35,149 bases of DNA from an uncultured Chloroflexota bacterium (lineage in GTDB: Bacteria > Chloroflexota > Anaerolineae > Anaerolineales > Anaerolineaceae): NCBI GenBank assembly GCA_902795255.1, contig CADBKS010000040.1:1-35149 (forward strand), written 5' to 3'. Made by a program: the position numbers and the translations under genes. The stretch's first letter is position 1, and each line of letters begins with the position of its first letter. Below the pieces are notes generated by a model that saw nothing but the letters and a program-made list of their open reading frames with translations, was not told the origin of the DNA and searched no databases. This document shows positions 7,671 to 16,262 of the stretch, piece by piece.

Positions 7671-8609
7671 ATGCATATCGCGAAGAAAACCATCAGCCTC
7701 ATCCTAACCCTGTTCTTGTTCTCGTTTGCCGCGTTCATGGCATTCCAGATCATCCCGGGGGACTCCGTCACCGCCATGCTGGGGACAGAAGCCACTCCCG
7801 AACAGATCGCCGCGATGCGTGCCGAGCTCGGCTATGACAAGCCGCTGCTGGTCCGGTACGGCAGATGGGTCTCCGGATTCGCAAAAGGCGATCTGGGGAT
7901 CTCCCTGGGTTACCGCATGCCGGTAGCGCAGATCATCGGGGACAAGATCCCGATCACGGCCGCCCTTTCCGTCATGGCATTCGCGCTCGTCATCATCATC
8001 TCATTCCCGCTCGGGATCCTTTACGCCAAACTGCTCGGCAGTCCGCTTAACAGCCTGCTGGTCGGGATCAACCAGATCGTCATGGCGATCCCGCCGTTTT
8101 TCTCCGGCATCGTCTTCACATCCGTGTTCGGGATCACCCTGCGCTTCTTCACGCCGGGCAATTTCATCACCCACGCAGAAGATCCGGCCGGGTTCTGGAA
8201 ATATCTTTTCTTCCCCGCGCTGGCCATCGCCCTCCCGCGCTGCGCGATGACGATCAAGCTGCTCCGCAGTTCCATCATTACCGAAATGACCAAAGACTAC
8301 GTCCGTTCCGGGACCAGCCGCGGCAACACCAAAAACCGGCTGCTTTATGTGCACGTCCTGCGGAACGCACTCATCCCGGTCATCACATTTCTCGCGATGA
8401 CCTTCTCCAACATCGTCGCCGGCAGCATCATCATTGAACAGATCTTCGTGATCCCGGGCCTCGGCCGCCTGCTGCTGGTCTCTATTTCCAACCGCGATTA
8501 TCCGATGGTCCTGACCATCGTTATGATCATCGCCCTGGTTGTTATCTCCATGAACTATCTCGCGGATCTGCTCTGCCAGATCGTGGACCCGCGGACACGC
8601 ATGCGCTGA
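7671..8609 (+). CDS. Peptide/nickel-type ABC transporter permease (DppB/NikB type)
   Basis: Inner-membrane permease of the peptide/opine/nickel uptake family, 312 residues from this start. It has an N-terminal helix (KKTISLILTLFLFSF), the extracytoplasmic IIPGDSVTAMLG segment typical of DppB/OppB, then five further helices. The cytoplasmic coupling loop (around KDYVRSGTSRG) docks the ATPases. I chose ATG at 7671 because AGAGGA lies 3-8 bases upstream and the protein then begins like the family; an earlier in-frame ATG at 7521 would add about 50 unrelated residues. It heads a four-gene operon, 13 bases before the next gene. No solute-binding protein gene is adjacent. Confidence 0.9.
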   Translation: MHIAKKTISLILTLFLFSFAAFMAFQIIPGDSVTAMLGTEATPEQIAAMRAELGYDKPLLVRYGRWVSGFAKGDLGISLGYRMPVAQIIGDKIPITAALSVMAFALVIIISFPLGILYAKLLGSPLNSLLVGINQIVMAIPPFFSGIVFTSVFGITLRFFTPGNFITHAEDPAGFWKYLFFPALAIALPRCAMTIKLLRSSIITEMTKDYVRSGTSRGNTKNRLLYVHVLRNALIPVITFLAMTFSNIVAGSIIIEQIFVIPGLGRLLLVSISNRDYPMVLTIVMIIALVVISMNYLADLLCQIVDPRTRMR

Positions 8610-8622
8610 GGAGTCATCCGGA

Positions 8623-9420
8623 ATGAAACAGAAACCGAACTACAATCTTATCTTCGGGGCCATCATCTCGGCAGTGGTCGTGATCCTGCTGACAGTCGGC
8701 ATTTTCTGGACCCCTTACAACCCGGATAAAATGAATGCCTCCCTGCGGCTGACCGGCCCTTCCCGGGAACATATCCTCGGCTGCGACAACTTCGGCCGTG
8801 ATATTTTCTCCCGTGTCCTGAAAGGCGGCGTCAGCACGCTCTGGATCTCGGTCCTCACGGTCCTGTTCGGGCTCGGATGCGGCATCATCGTCGGCGCTTT
8901 CACCGGCTATTACGGCGGTGTACTGGACGAAGTCGTCATGCGCCTGAACGACGTGCTCAATTCCTTTCCCAGCATCCTGCTCTCGCTGGTGTTTGTCAGC
9001 CTGCTGGGCCCCGGAAAGAAGAACGTCGTGATCGCCCTCGGACTGCTGTTTATCCCGAGCTTCGCCCGAATCACCCGTTCCGAATTTTCCCGCATCAAAA
9101 ATCTGGATTACGTCAAATGCGCCCGGCTTGAGGGTGTTTCCTCCCTGCGCATCATGTTCGTACACATCCTGCCGAACGCCGTCAACACCCTGCTGTCTAC
9201 AACAGCGATCGGCTTCAACAACGCGGTACTGGCGGAAGCCAGCCTGAGTTTTCTCGGCATCGGCGTACAGCCGCCGGATCCGAGCCTGGGCCGGATGCTT
9301 TCCGAATCCCAGACCTACCTGTACAGCGCTCCGTGGTATCCGCTCTCGGCGGGCGGGATGATCATCCTGCTCATTCTCGGTTTCGGTCTGCTTTCGGACG
9401 GATTGGGGGATATCGAATGA
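8623..9420 (+). CDS. Peptide/nickel-type ABC transporter permease (DppC/NikC type)
   Basis: Second permease subunit, 265 residues. It starts with a single helix (residues ~10-28), then the family landmark HILGCDNFGRDIFSRVLKGG at about residues 48-67, where the usual form is LGTDxxGRDxxSR. Five helices follow with the coupling-loop segment DYVKCARLEGVSSLRI. The C-terminus lacks the usual DPR ending and stops at GLGDIE. A GAGGAG ribosome site overlaps the end of the previous gene. The stop overlaps the next start (ATGA), so translation is coupled. Confidence 0.9.
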   Translation: MKQKPNYNLIFGAIISAVVVILLTVGIFWTPYNPDKMNASLRLTGPSREHILGCDNFGRDIFSRVLKGGVSTLWISVLTVLFGLGCGIIVGAFTGYYGGVLDEVVMRLNDVLNSFPSILLSLVFVSLLGPGKKNVVIALGLLFIPSFARITRSEFSRIKNLDYVKCARLEGVSSLRIMFVHILPNAVNTLLSTTAIGFNNAVLAEASLSFLGIGVQPPDPSLGRMLSESQTYLYSAPWYPLSAGGMIILLILGFGLLSDGLGDIE

Positions 9421-10208
9421 TGCTGAATGTCAAAGACCTCGTGATCCGCTTTCATGACCGCATCGGGGGCGAAGCGCTCCACGGTGTCAGTTTTTCCATG
9501 GATGCCGGCGAAAGGCTCGGCATTGTCGGGGAATCCGGCGCCGGGAAGACCATCATGGCACTGGCTGTCACCCGCCTGCTTTCCGACGAAAAAGCCTCCC
9601 TCACCGGGGAGATCACCTTCATGGGGAAAGACATGATCGCAGCGGACGACAAAGAAATGCGCGCCATCCGCGGCAGGGATATCGGGTTCATATTCCAGGA
9701 CCCGGTCGCCTCACTGAACCCGCTGATCCCGGTCGGTCCCCAGATCGAAGAACCGCTCCTGCTGCACACAGACCTCAGCAAAGGAGAACGCCGCGAACGG
9801 GTCCTGCAGGCCATCCGTGATGTAGACCTTCCGGATCCGGAGATCACCATCAAAAAATACCCGCACCAGCTTTCCGGCGGACAGTGCCAGCGCGTCATGA
9901 TCGCATCCGCGCTCATCTGCCACCCGGCGCTGCTCATCGCCGACGAACCGACCACCGCGCTGGACGTCACCGTGCAGACGCAGATCCTGAAGCTGCTCAA
10001 ACACAAAAACGAACAGGACAACGTCGGGATCCTTTACATTTCCCATGACCTTTCCCTGGTCCGCCGTCTCTGCACCCGGGTCATCGTGATGTACCGCGGC
10101 AACATCGTCGAGACCGGCCCCGTCGAGCAGGTCTTCAACGCACCGCAGGAAGACTACACCAGAGAGCTCATCGCGGCCATTCCCACAAGGAAGAAAAGAT
10201 ATGTCTGA
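9417..10208 (+). CDS. ABC transporter ATPase (DppD/NikD type)
   Basis: First ATPase of the importer, 263 residues from this ATGA-overlapped start. Walker A is GESGAGKT, the signature is [12 protein letters not shown], and Walker B is [12 protein letters not shown]; the H-loop lies in ILYISHD. It lacks the ~60-residue C-terminal oligo_HPY extension of the ~330-residue DppD/OppD proteins, so its length matches NikD-type subunits. This leaves nickel, other metal-chelate or short-peptide uptake open. It overlaps the next gene by 8 bases. Start at 9417 or 9420 cannot be separated. Confidence 0.9.
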   Translation: MMLNVKDLVIRFHDRIGGEALHGVSFSMDAGERLGIVGESGAGKTIMALAVTRLLSDEKASLTGEITFMGKDMIAADDKEMRAIRGRDIGFIFQDPVASLNPLIPVGPQIEEPLLLHTDLSKGERRERVLQAIRDVDLPDPEITIKKYPHQLSGGQCQRVMIASALICHPALLIADEPTTALDVTVQTQILKLLKHKNEQDNVGILYISHDLSLVRRLCTRVIVMYRGNIVETGPVEQVFNAPQEDYTRELIAAIPTRKKRYV

Positions 10209-10926
10209 TTACGTCGTAAAAACCGAAAACCTCAACGTCTGGTACGGGAAGCAGACCCTCTTCGGACACGCGAAACGCACCCATATCCTGCACGACGTCA
10301 GCTTTGAACTCCGCCGCGGTGAAGTGCTGGGCCTGGTCGGTGAATCCGGCTGCGGCAAAAGCACCCTGGCCCGTGCCATTCTCGGCATCGAAAAAGATAT
10401 CACCGGAACCATCACCCACAGGACCTTCCGCCCGCAGATGGTCTTTCAGAACCCATACGGCTCCCTGAACCCCTACAAGAAAATCGGCTGGATCATTGAG
10501 GAACCGCTGCGCGTGCTGAAAAAATATAACCGAAAAGAGCGGAAAGAAAAAGTGCTGGAACTGCTCGACAAAGTCGGTCTGCCGGCATCCTACACGGAAC
10601 GGTATCCCGATGAACTCTCCGGCGGACAGCGCCAGCGCGTCGCCATCGCCGCGGCCCTGATCCAGCAGCCGGAGCTCATCTTCCTCGACGAACCGGTCAG
10701 TGCACTGGACGTCACCGTTCAGGCCCAGATCCTGAAGCTCCTGGCAGATGTCCGGAAACAGTATAACCTGAGCTACCTCTTTATCTCACACGACCTCAAC
10801 GTGATCTACCAGATCTGTGACCGCGTGATGGTGATGAAAAAGGGCGAAATCGTTGAATGCGGAGACGTCGAGACCGTCTACGCCCACCCGCAGCACCCCT
10901 ACACGCTCCAGCTTCTCACCGAATAA
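10201..10926 (+). CDS. ABC transporter ATPase (DppF/NikE type)
   Basis: Second ATPase, 241 residues. Walker A is GESGCGKST, the signature [12 protein letters not shown] and Walker [13 protein letters not shown], with SHD as the H-loop. The segment [12 protein letters not shown] after the Q-loop is typical for DppF/OppF. Like its partner it lacks the oligo_HPY tail and ends soon after [12 protein letters not shown]. It overlaps the previous gene by 8 bases and ends the operon, with a strong terminator 29 bases on. Confidence 0.9.
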   Translation: MSDYVVKTENLNVWYGKQTLFGHAKRTHILHDVSFELRRGEVLGLVGESGCGKSTLARAILGIEKDITGTITHRTFRPQMVFQNPYGSLNPYKKIGWIIEEPLRVLKKYNRKERKEKVLELLDKVGLPASYTERYPDELSGGQRQRVAIAAALIQQPELIFLDEPVSALDVTVQAQILKLLADVRKQYNLSYLFISHDLNVIYQICDRVMVMKKGEIVECGDVETVYAHPQHPYTLQLLTE

Positions 10927-10954
10927 ACACCGTACCGCTCAAAGAAAAAGTCAG

Positions 10955-10991
10955 CAAAAAACAGCGATCCTTCAACGGATCCTGTTTTTTT
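10955..10991. terminator. Bidirectional terminator
   Basis: AAAAAACAG..GATCC pairs with GGATC.CTGTTTTTTT around a TTCAAC loop. A-run on the left and T-run on the right allow use from both directions. It lies between the transporter operon and the convergent CBS gene. Confidence 0.85.
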
Positions 10992-11006
10992 ATATATCAG
11001 TCCCGG

Positions 11007-11714
11007 TCATTTGCCTACGACGGACCAGGGGGTGAGCATGGCGATCATGGGTTCGTCGGGCTGACCATGTTCGGTGATGAAGATCACCACCAGGCGGCGG
11101 CCCTTGCTGTCGCGTTTCTGGAAAGCCTCGTCGGCCTCGATGAAGGTCGCGGTTCGGGGCATGAAGATGTAATATTCGTTCCGGTGCTTCCCGACGGGCA
11201 GATACTCGCGCATGGTCTTGACTTTGGTGGTTTCCGTGAGGATGGCCATCCCCTGCTTCGCGACAAACTCGAAGACTGTATACGCGCTCAGCACGCCATA
11301 GATCCGGCCGTCCTCAATGACCGGGACGTGGGAAAACCCGCGGTCCTGCATCACTTTGATGACCTTCAGCAGCGAACTGTTGAGTGTGGTCTTGAAGACC
11401 TGATGCTCCTTCACGCCGTAATCAACGGCCAGCCGCGGATGCTCGACCATCCGGATGACTTTTTCCAGCGAGTCCATGACGGCATCGGAAGGCGTGACGA
11501 TGTAGGAGCCGTCGATCTTGGGGCTGTGCTGCAGGAGGTTGCGGATCTCCCGGACCGCCCGGAGCTCATCGCCCATGTCGCCGCACTCTCTTGAGTTTTC
11601 GTACCGGGCCACGACGCTTTCATAGCGTCCGCTCTCGTTGGCGTAATGCACCTTCAGCAGTTGTTCGAGCTGTTTGTAACGGTCAAGAAACAGGTCCGCG
11701 CGTTCATTCTCCAT
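11007..11714 (-). CDS. CBS-domain protein
   Basis: A 235-residue soluble protein. Residues ~1-60 are helical and charged; a CBS pair follows (about residues 65-180) with landmarks VIKVMQDRGFSHVPVIEDGRI (split here across two strands of the fold) and IYGVLSAYTVFEF. CBS pairs usually bind adenosyl nucleotides and act as sensors. The C-terminal ~60 residues contain a second less clear alpha/beta unit ending in MIAMLTPWSVVGK. Start at 11714 is chosen because GGAGG lies 7 bases upstream. The gene begins inside the end of the DUF1294 gene (61-base overlap), so translation is probably coupled. No partner enzyme or channel is identifiable. Confidence 0.8.
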   Translation of the reverse strand: MENERADLFLDRYKQLEQLLKVHYANESGRYESVVARYENSRECGDMGDELRAVREIRNLLQHSPKIDGSYIVTPSDAVMDSLEKVIRMVEHPRLAVDYGVKEHQVFKTTLNSSLLKVIKVMQDRGFSHVPVIEDGRIYGVLSAYTVFEFVAKQGMAILTETTKVKTMREYLPVGKHRNEYYIFMPRTATFIEADEAFQKRDSKGRRLVVIFITEHGQPDEPMIAMLTPWSVVGK

Positions 11715-11992
11715 ACCAATACCTCCGGACGGGGCCCGCTCAGACACCTGAGCATAAGCTGAACGGCCATGATGGCCGGAATGCCGATCACAAACTGTGT
11801 ATGACGGGTCTTGTGGCGGAAGACCCGCATTCCCAAAAAGGCGCCCACCCCGCCGCCGAGCAGCGCGAGCAGGAACAGGGTCCGCTCACGGATGCGCCAG
11901 CGGTCGGTTTTCGCCCTGAATTTATCGATCCCGAAAGCGGCAAATGCCGCCAGGGACATAATGATCATATAGATCAGAAGCAGCCATCTCAC
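11654..11992 (-). CDS. DUF1294 small membrane protein
   Basis: A 112-residue protein of the DUF1294 family, function unknown. The family core is clear: DKFRAK near residue 23, RIRERTLF, LLGGGVGAFLGMRVFRHKT and the TQFVIGIPAI segment, giving three hydrophobic helices. The start is GTG at 11992, preceded by GGAGGAAG at a good distance. Typical members end near residue 90; this one runs about 20 residues further into the CBS gene, without recognisable similarity in that tail. It sits 22 bases after the PHP gene in the same operon. Confidence 0.85.
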   Translation of the reverse strand: MRWLLLIYMIIMSLAAFAAFGIDKFRAKTDRWRIRERTLFLLALLGGGVGAFLGMRVFRHKTRHTQFVIGIPAIMAVQLMLRCLSGPRPEVLVWRMNARTCFLTVTNSSNNC

Positions 11993-12014
11993 GGTGTTTT
12001 CTTCCTCCGGCCGC

Positions 12015-12764
12015 TCACTGTGCGGAAGCGATCCGTTCTTTCCTTTCCTTCAGGTAACGGATCAGCCGTTCCGCGTCGGTATTCACCACCAGATCCATCG
12101 GGAACCCGATCTCCTCCAGCAGCGCCTCGTTATATTCATGAGAGCCGACCATATCCATAAAGTGCGCATCGCTGCCGATGGCGACCGGCACCCGCATCTC
12201 GCGGCACAGCGCCAGATAGCGCAGTGCATTTTCCCTGCAGTTTTTCCGCAGCCAGGGCTGCCGATAGGAGTTTTCATTGACTTCCATGATCGTCCCTGTT
12301 TCGGCGGCTTTGGCCACGATCCGTTCATAATCCAGCGGGGTAGCGCTGTCATCCGGATGTCCGAGGATATCCACATACGGATTTGAGATGGCCTTCAGAA
12401 CGGCCTGTGTGTTTGCCTCAAGACCGGCATCGGAATAGCACTGGTGGTGGATGCTGGCGATGACGATATCCATTTGCTTGAGCGCGCGTTCGCTCATATC
12501 GACCGTACCGTCGTTGAAAATGTTGACCTCCGCACCCATCAGCACCCGAACGCCTTTGATCTCCCGCGGGATCACCCGGTAGTTGCGGAAATAGATCTCA
12601 TAAGGCGCGCCCGGGATCTCGAGGTTGTTCCTGCCCGGGGTATGGTCGGTGATGGCGACCGCCTTCAGCCCGCGGTCGGCTGCTGCCTGCACCATCTCCA
12701 TGATCGTGTTGTAGGCGTGGCCGCTTGCGAGTGTGTGGGTGTGCGTGTCTGCTTCGTAATGCAT
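12015..12764 (-). CDS. PHP-family phosphoesterase (YcdX-like)
   Basis: A 249-residue PHP-domain protein, a trinuclear metal hydrolase fold acting on phosphoesters. The metal ligands are all visible in order: DTHTHT, AITDHTP, GAEVNIF, SIHHQ, ILGHPDD and GSDAHF. This spacing matches the stand-alone YcdX/YcdX-like phosphatases rather than histidinol phosphatase or polymerase PHP domains. The start at 12764 is supported by GGAGGAACC immediately upstream; an earlier in-frame start at 12788 is less likely. It heads a minus-strand operon with the DUF1294 and CBS genes. The substrate is not evident. Confidence 0.88.
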   Translation of the reverse strand: MHYEADTHTHTLASGHAYNTIMEMVQAAADRGLKAVAITDHTPGRNNLEIPGAPYEIYFRNYRVIPREIKGVRVLMGAEVNIFNDGTVDMSERALKQMDIVIASIHHQCYSDAGLEANTQAVLKAISNPYVDILGHPDDSATPLDYERIVAKAAETGTIMEVNENSYRQPWLRKNCRENALRYLALCREMRVPVAIGSDAHFMDMVGSHEYNEALLEEIGFPMDLVVNTDAERLIRYLKERKERIASAQ

Positions 12765-12854
12765 GGTTCCTCCGTGATGTAAGATCACTGCTGTTTAGGT
12801 TTCGCCGCAGGAGGCAGTCAAAAATGAGTACCTGCATGGAAAAACCCATCTTTT

Positions 12855-12860
12855 ATTATA
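12855..12860 (-). promoter_or_regulatory. Candidate -10 box for the PHP operon
   Basis: Minus-strand TATAAT about 90 bases upstream of the PHP start. No good -35 box is visible at the normal distance, so this is a weak call. Confidence 0.35.
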
Positions 12861-12957
12861 CAGCAACAGAGAGCCAAAAGGCACATCCGGCGGAAAAAGG
12901 CAGTCCCGCGGCCGCACCTTATCCGGGCGGATGCAGGCAGGCACGGGCAAAACGTCA

Positions 12958-12963
12958 TATAAT
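12958..12963 (+). promoter_or_regulatory. TATAAT box directly before a start codon (leaderless)
   Basis: TATAAT followed by AAAGACC and then ATG at 12971. A transcript started from this box would begin at or within a few bases of the start codon. There is no Shine-Dalgarno site and no clear -35 box. Confidence 0.55.
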
Positions 12964-12970
12964 AAAGACC

Positions 12971-13645
12971 ATGTTCAAAGGCATCATTTTTGATTTTAAC
13001 GGCACCCTTTTTGAGGACTACGACCAGCAGGTCGCCGCGTGGGACGCGCTCTTCCGCAAATATTTCGGACGCGGACTGCTCCCCGGTGAGTTCCGCCGGT
13101 CGGTTTACGGACTCGGAAACGTGGACATTCTGGATTACATCAACGGGCTCGACCCGGAAAAGCATTTCGACATCACTTTCACGGACGAGAAAGAGCAGGA
13201 ATACCGCAGGCAATGCCGGGAAGACCCCGCGAAGACGGTCCTGCTGCCCGGCGTGGAGGAAACGCTCACAGCGCTGCAGGCCGACGCATTCCCCATGGCG
13301 ATCGCCACCGCCTCGGAGATCACCAACGTGGAGTTTTATATCGAAACCTTCCGCCTGGAGCGCTGGTTTTCCCGGAACCGCATCATCTACGATGATCGGA
13401 CATTCCCTTCAAAACCGGCACCCGACGTCTACCTGCGGGCCGCCGCCCGGCTGGGGCTGGACCCGGCGGACTGCGTGGTCTGTGAAGACTCGGGCAACGG
13501 GATCCTTTCGGCCCGGAATGCCGGGATCGGCCGGATCATCGCCCGCCGTTCCGGCCCGAAAGACGCGGAGATCTACAAGGATCCGAAGCTTTATGCCGTG
13601 ATCGATGACTTCCGCGGCTTTTACCCGAAATATCTGGAGGACTGA
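12971..13645 (+). CDS. HAD-superfamily hydrolase with DxN motif
   Basis: A 224-residue protein of the beta-phosphoglucomutase/phosphatase-like HAD group. Motif I is FDFNGTLF: the nucleophile Asp8 is present, but the usual second Asp, the general acid/base, is Asn10. Motif II is around IATASE, motif III Lys is in FPSKPAPDVYL and motif IV is VCEDSGNG. A helical cap lies at residues ~20-90. Start at 12971 is where the family homology begins; upstream in-frame codons read into the divergent promoter region. The message is probably leaderless. The stop overlaps the mazG start by one base, so the two are coupled. Confidence 0.83.
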   Translation: MFKGIIFDFNGTLFEDYDQQVAAWDALFRKYFGRGLLPGEFRRSVYGLGNVDILDYINGLDPEKHFDITFTDEKEQEYRRQCREDPAKTVLLPGVEETLTALQADAFPMAIATASEITNVEFYIETFRLERWFSRNRIIYDDRTFPSKPAPDVYLRAAARLGLDPADCVVCEDSGNGILSARNAGIGRIIARRSGPKDAEIYKDPKLYAVIDDFRGFYPKYLED

Positions 13646-14721
13646 TGACTGGAACCCCGAACGAATTCGACCGGATCCCGATCAATACGGTCGTCCTGGA
13701 TGGCGAAGCGCTCGGCGGAATGCGCCATTTACCGGTCCCACCCACACTGCGGATCCTGGTCCGCGCCCCGCGGGACCCGCGTCATTTCTCTGAGCTGCTG
13801 CGGGAGGAATACCCCGCAGCCCACCCGCTCCGCCTCTACAGCGCAGGCGGGTCCCGGGAACTTACGGCAAAAGACCTGGACAGCGGTGAAGACATCTTCG
13901 CCGGCGCGTCCTACCTGGAGATTCCGCCCATGCCCGAACAGTTTGCCTTTGAGACTTTCCAGAATACCGTGGCCATCCTGCGCGGACCGCACGGCTGCCC
14001 GTGGGATAAAAAACAGACCCATCAGAGCCTGCGGGACGATATTCTGCAGGAGGTCTATGAACTGCTGGACGGACTGGACCGCGCGGACATCGGGGCGGTC
14101 ACCGAGGAGCTGGGCGATGTTCTGCTCCACATCATCATGCAGGCGCAGATCGGTGCCGAAAACGGGGAATTTACGATGGGCGATGTGATCAGCCGCATCA
14201 ATGACAAGATCATTTTCCGCCATGAGCATGTCTTCGGGAGCCCGGAAGAGATCAGCCCAGACGAGGTCATGGTGCGCTGGGAAAAGATCAAACAGAAAGA
14301 AAGAGCTGGAAAGCACAAGACCGGCGGAGCACTGGATGGTATTTCCAAAGCCATGCCGGCGCTCTCCCAGGCCTGGTCCTGCCAGAAACGCGCGGCCAAG
14401 ACCGGCTTCGACTGGGAATCTCCGGAAGACGTCCGCCGGAAGCTGGATGAAGAGCTGGAGGAATTCCGACAGGCTGAAACACCCGCAGAGCTGGAAGAAG
14501 AGCTCGGGGACATTCTTTTCTGCGTGGTCAGCCTCGCCCGGCTGCATAAGACCGATCCGGAGACCGCCCTGCGCATGGCGGTCCTGAAGTTCCGCGAACG
14601 ATTCGGTCATGTGGAAAGGACCGCGGCCGGACAGGGGAAGAACCTGTTTGAGATGAGCGCCGAAGAAAAGATCAGGATCTGGAATGAAATCAAAAACCTC
14701 AAACCAAACCGCCCGCAATGA
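13645..14721 (+). CDS. mazG: Nucleoside triphosphate pyrophosphohydrolase MazG with N-terminal extension
   Basis: MazG hydrolyses NTPs and dNTPs to NMP and pyrophosphate, clearing non-canonical nucleotides. Of 358 residues, about 95-205 and 225-340 form two MazG domains, each with the EExxE..ExxD metal site: EVYELLDGLD with EELGDVLLHI, and LDEELEEF with EEELGDILFCVV. The signature RGPHGCPWDKKQTHQSL is present. Residues 1-90 look like the degenerate C-terminal half of a tetrapyrrole methylase (REEYPAAHPLRLYSAGG is the recognisable part), as in YabN-type fusions, without the methylase site. The start codon shares its A with the HAD stop and has GGAGG upstream. Confidence 0.9.
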   Translation: MTGTPNEFDRIPINTVVLDGEALGGMRHLPVPPTLRILVRAPRDPRHFSELLREEYPAAHPLRLYSAGGSRELTAKDLDSGEDIFAGASYLEIPPMPEQFAFETFQNTVAILRGPHGCPWDKKQTHQSLRDDILQEVYELLDGLDRADIGAVTEELGDVLLHIIMQAQIGAENGEFTMGDVISRINDKIIFRHEHVFGSPEEISPDEVMVRWEKIKQKERAGKHKTGGALDGISKAMPALSQAWSCQKRAAKTGFDWESPEDVRRKLDEELEEFRQAETPAELEEELGDILFCVVSLARLHKTDPETALRMAVLKFRERFGHVERTAAGQGKNLFEMSAEEKIRIWNEIKNLKPNRPQ

Positions 14722-15397
14722 AAAACGGCGGACCCTTTCCGGAGCATCGGCCGTCCTGCTCGGGCTGGCCTTGCTTTTCCTGCTGCCCGGGCTCGCTGTC
14801 TTCATCTGGTACGGGCTCACCTATATCCCGGCCGTACAGACCTCCGGGTTTCCCGCCCGGGAACTGACGGTCAGTTACGGCACCGTGCAGTGCACGCTGG
14901 AGATCCCGGACGGGACGCTGACCCTGCGCCACCCGGTCCGTGCGGCTGTCGGCAGCAGCTATAAGGCAACAGCCGAAGTCCGGCTCAGCCGGGCACCGCG
15001 CATCAGCGCCTGCACCGGTCCGCTGCCGAACTGGAACATCAATCTGGAAGCCCAGACCTCCTTCGTCAGTGCCGGCGTCACCCCCTTCGCATCGATCCGC
15101 CAGCCGGCAGTCAACCGCGATACCTTCCTTTTTGAATGGACCTTCACACCGGAGGAAACCGTGCCGGTCTATCAGTCCCGCTTCTGGCTGCGGATGATCG
15201 TCAGCGAGCAAGATCAGACCATCGAACGCTGGAACATGCTCGCGCGGGATTTTCCCATGGAAAACGCCGCGCTCTTCGGCCAGCCGACGGTCCTGTGGCT
15301 CATCGCCGGCGGCATCTGCGTTCTCCTCGGAATTTTGCTGCTGATCCTCCTGATCCAGCGGCAGCGCGCCGCCCGAAACGGCCATTTCTCCGCTTGA
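14684..15397 (+). CDS. Membrane protein with extracytoplasmic beta-rich domain, unknown
   Basis: A 237-residue protein I do not recognise. It has a positively charged N-terminus, a first helix at about residues 22-45, a ~150-residue beta-rich region with few Lys that should lie outside, and a second helix at about 203-227 followed by RQRAARNG. Both ends should be cytoplasmic. The gene overlaps mazG by 38 bases in another frame, with a GGATCTGGA-like ribosome site before ATG at 14684. The overlap suggests coupled expression with mazG rather than a shared function. Confidence 0.65.
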   Translation: MKSKTSNQTARNEKRRTLSGASAVLLGLALLFLLPGLAVFIWYGLTYIPAVQTSGFPARELTVSYGTVQCTLEIPDGTLTLRHPVRAAVGSSYKATAEVRLSRAPRISACTGPLPNWNINLEAQTSFVSAGVTPFASIRQPAVNRDTFLFEWTFTPEETVPVYQSRFWLRMIVSEQDQTIERWNMLARDFPMENAALFGQPTVLWLIAGGICVLLGILLLILLIQRQRAARNGHFSA

Positions 15398-15422
15398 CTT
15401 TTTTGTTTAATTCATGTATATT
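15394..15422 (+). promoter_or_regulatory. Sigma-70-type promoter
   Basis: TTGACT (15394-15399), 17-base spacer, TATATT (15417-15422), placed 38 bases before the secreted-protein gene. The -35 box overlaps the stop codon of the previous gene. Confidence 0.8.
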
Positions 15423-15459
15423 TATTCTTACAAAAAAAGTTCGGAGCAGGAGGCCGTCC

Positions 15460-16164
15460 ATGAATAAAAAACTTGTTTTCCTCACCCTTGTGTTTGTTCT
15501 CATCAGTTCGCTTGCGGTATTCATGACCGCGTCCGCTGACTTCAAAGATGATTTTTCCGACCCCGATTATTCATCAAACGGGTGGTATTATGATGTGATG
15601 CTCGGCAACCCCGATACGGATTACCTGATCCCGGAACGCCGCCGCATTTCTTTCCACCTTCCGAACTACGACACCACCCTCTATGTCAAGAACGACAATA
15701 CCTTCGCCGCGGATCAGACTGTTGAAGTGACTTTTGAGAATGTTCTGTCCAACAATGTCCAGTACGGTGTGATCTGCCGCTATCACGATTACGGCTGGTA
15801 TGAATTCCGCGTGGTCATTTCCGGGGAACACGCAGGCAGCTATACGGTCTACAAGTATGACCAGTACCTGAAAGACCGCGGCAAGAACCCGTATGTCATC
15901 CTGCATCCGGGGATGGACCGCTACTTCACTTATGATCTGAAACTCGGCCTCAACGTCAAGAACACCCTCAAGATGTCCTGCGAAGGCGATGAGATCCGGA
16001 TCTTCATCAACGACGTGGAACAGTTCCCGATCAGAAACGGCAAACTCCGCGACAGCGATTTCGAGGATGGCGAAGCCGGCTTCATGATCCTGAACGAGCG
16101 CCGCAACAACAACCAGGCGCAGATCGACGTCACGAAATTCAACGCCATTTTCGACGAATACTAA
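15460..16164 (+). CDS. Secreted protein with a lamin-G/concanavalin-like fold, unknown
   Basis: A 234-residue protein. Residues 1-26 form a signal peptide (NKK, hydrophobic core, TASA before Asp27). The mature part begins FKDDFSDPDYSSNGWYY and has alternating beta strands with motifs such as YGVICRYHDYGWYEFRV and GEAGFMILNERR. These are typical of the jelly-roll domain of 3-keto-disaccharide hydrolase (DUF1080)-like and LamG-like proteins, which often bind carbohydrates. No catalytic residues can be assigned. Start at 15460 is supported by GCAGGAGG upstream and its own promoter. A strong terminator follows, so it is a single-gene unit. Confidence 0.7.
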   Translation: MNKKLVFLTLVFVLISSLAVFMTASADFKDDFSDPDYSSNGWYYDVMLGNPDTDYLIPERRRISFHLPNYDTTLYVKNDNTFAADQTVEVTFENVLSNNVQYGVICRYHDYGWYEFRVVISGEHAGSYTVYKYDQYLKDRGKNPYVILHPGMDRYFTYDLKLGLNVKNTLKMSCEGDEIRIFINDVEQFPIRNGKLRDSDFEDGEAGFMILNERRNNNQAQIDVTKFNAIFDEY

Positions 16165-16185
16165 AGATAAAAACTGATACAATCA

Positions 16186-16213
16186 AAGGGGGACAACACC
16201 GTCCCCCTTTTTT
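16186..16213 (+). terminator. Intrinsic terminator
   Basis: GGGGGAC (16188-16194) pairs with GTCCCCC (16201-16207) around AACACC, followed by six T. It closes the secreted-protein gene. Confidence 0.92.
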
Positions 16214-16262
16214 CATGGAAAAACGCACGGCCGCAAGCAGATCCTGCGGGGAGGACAGAACA

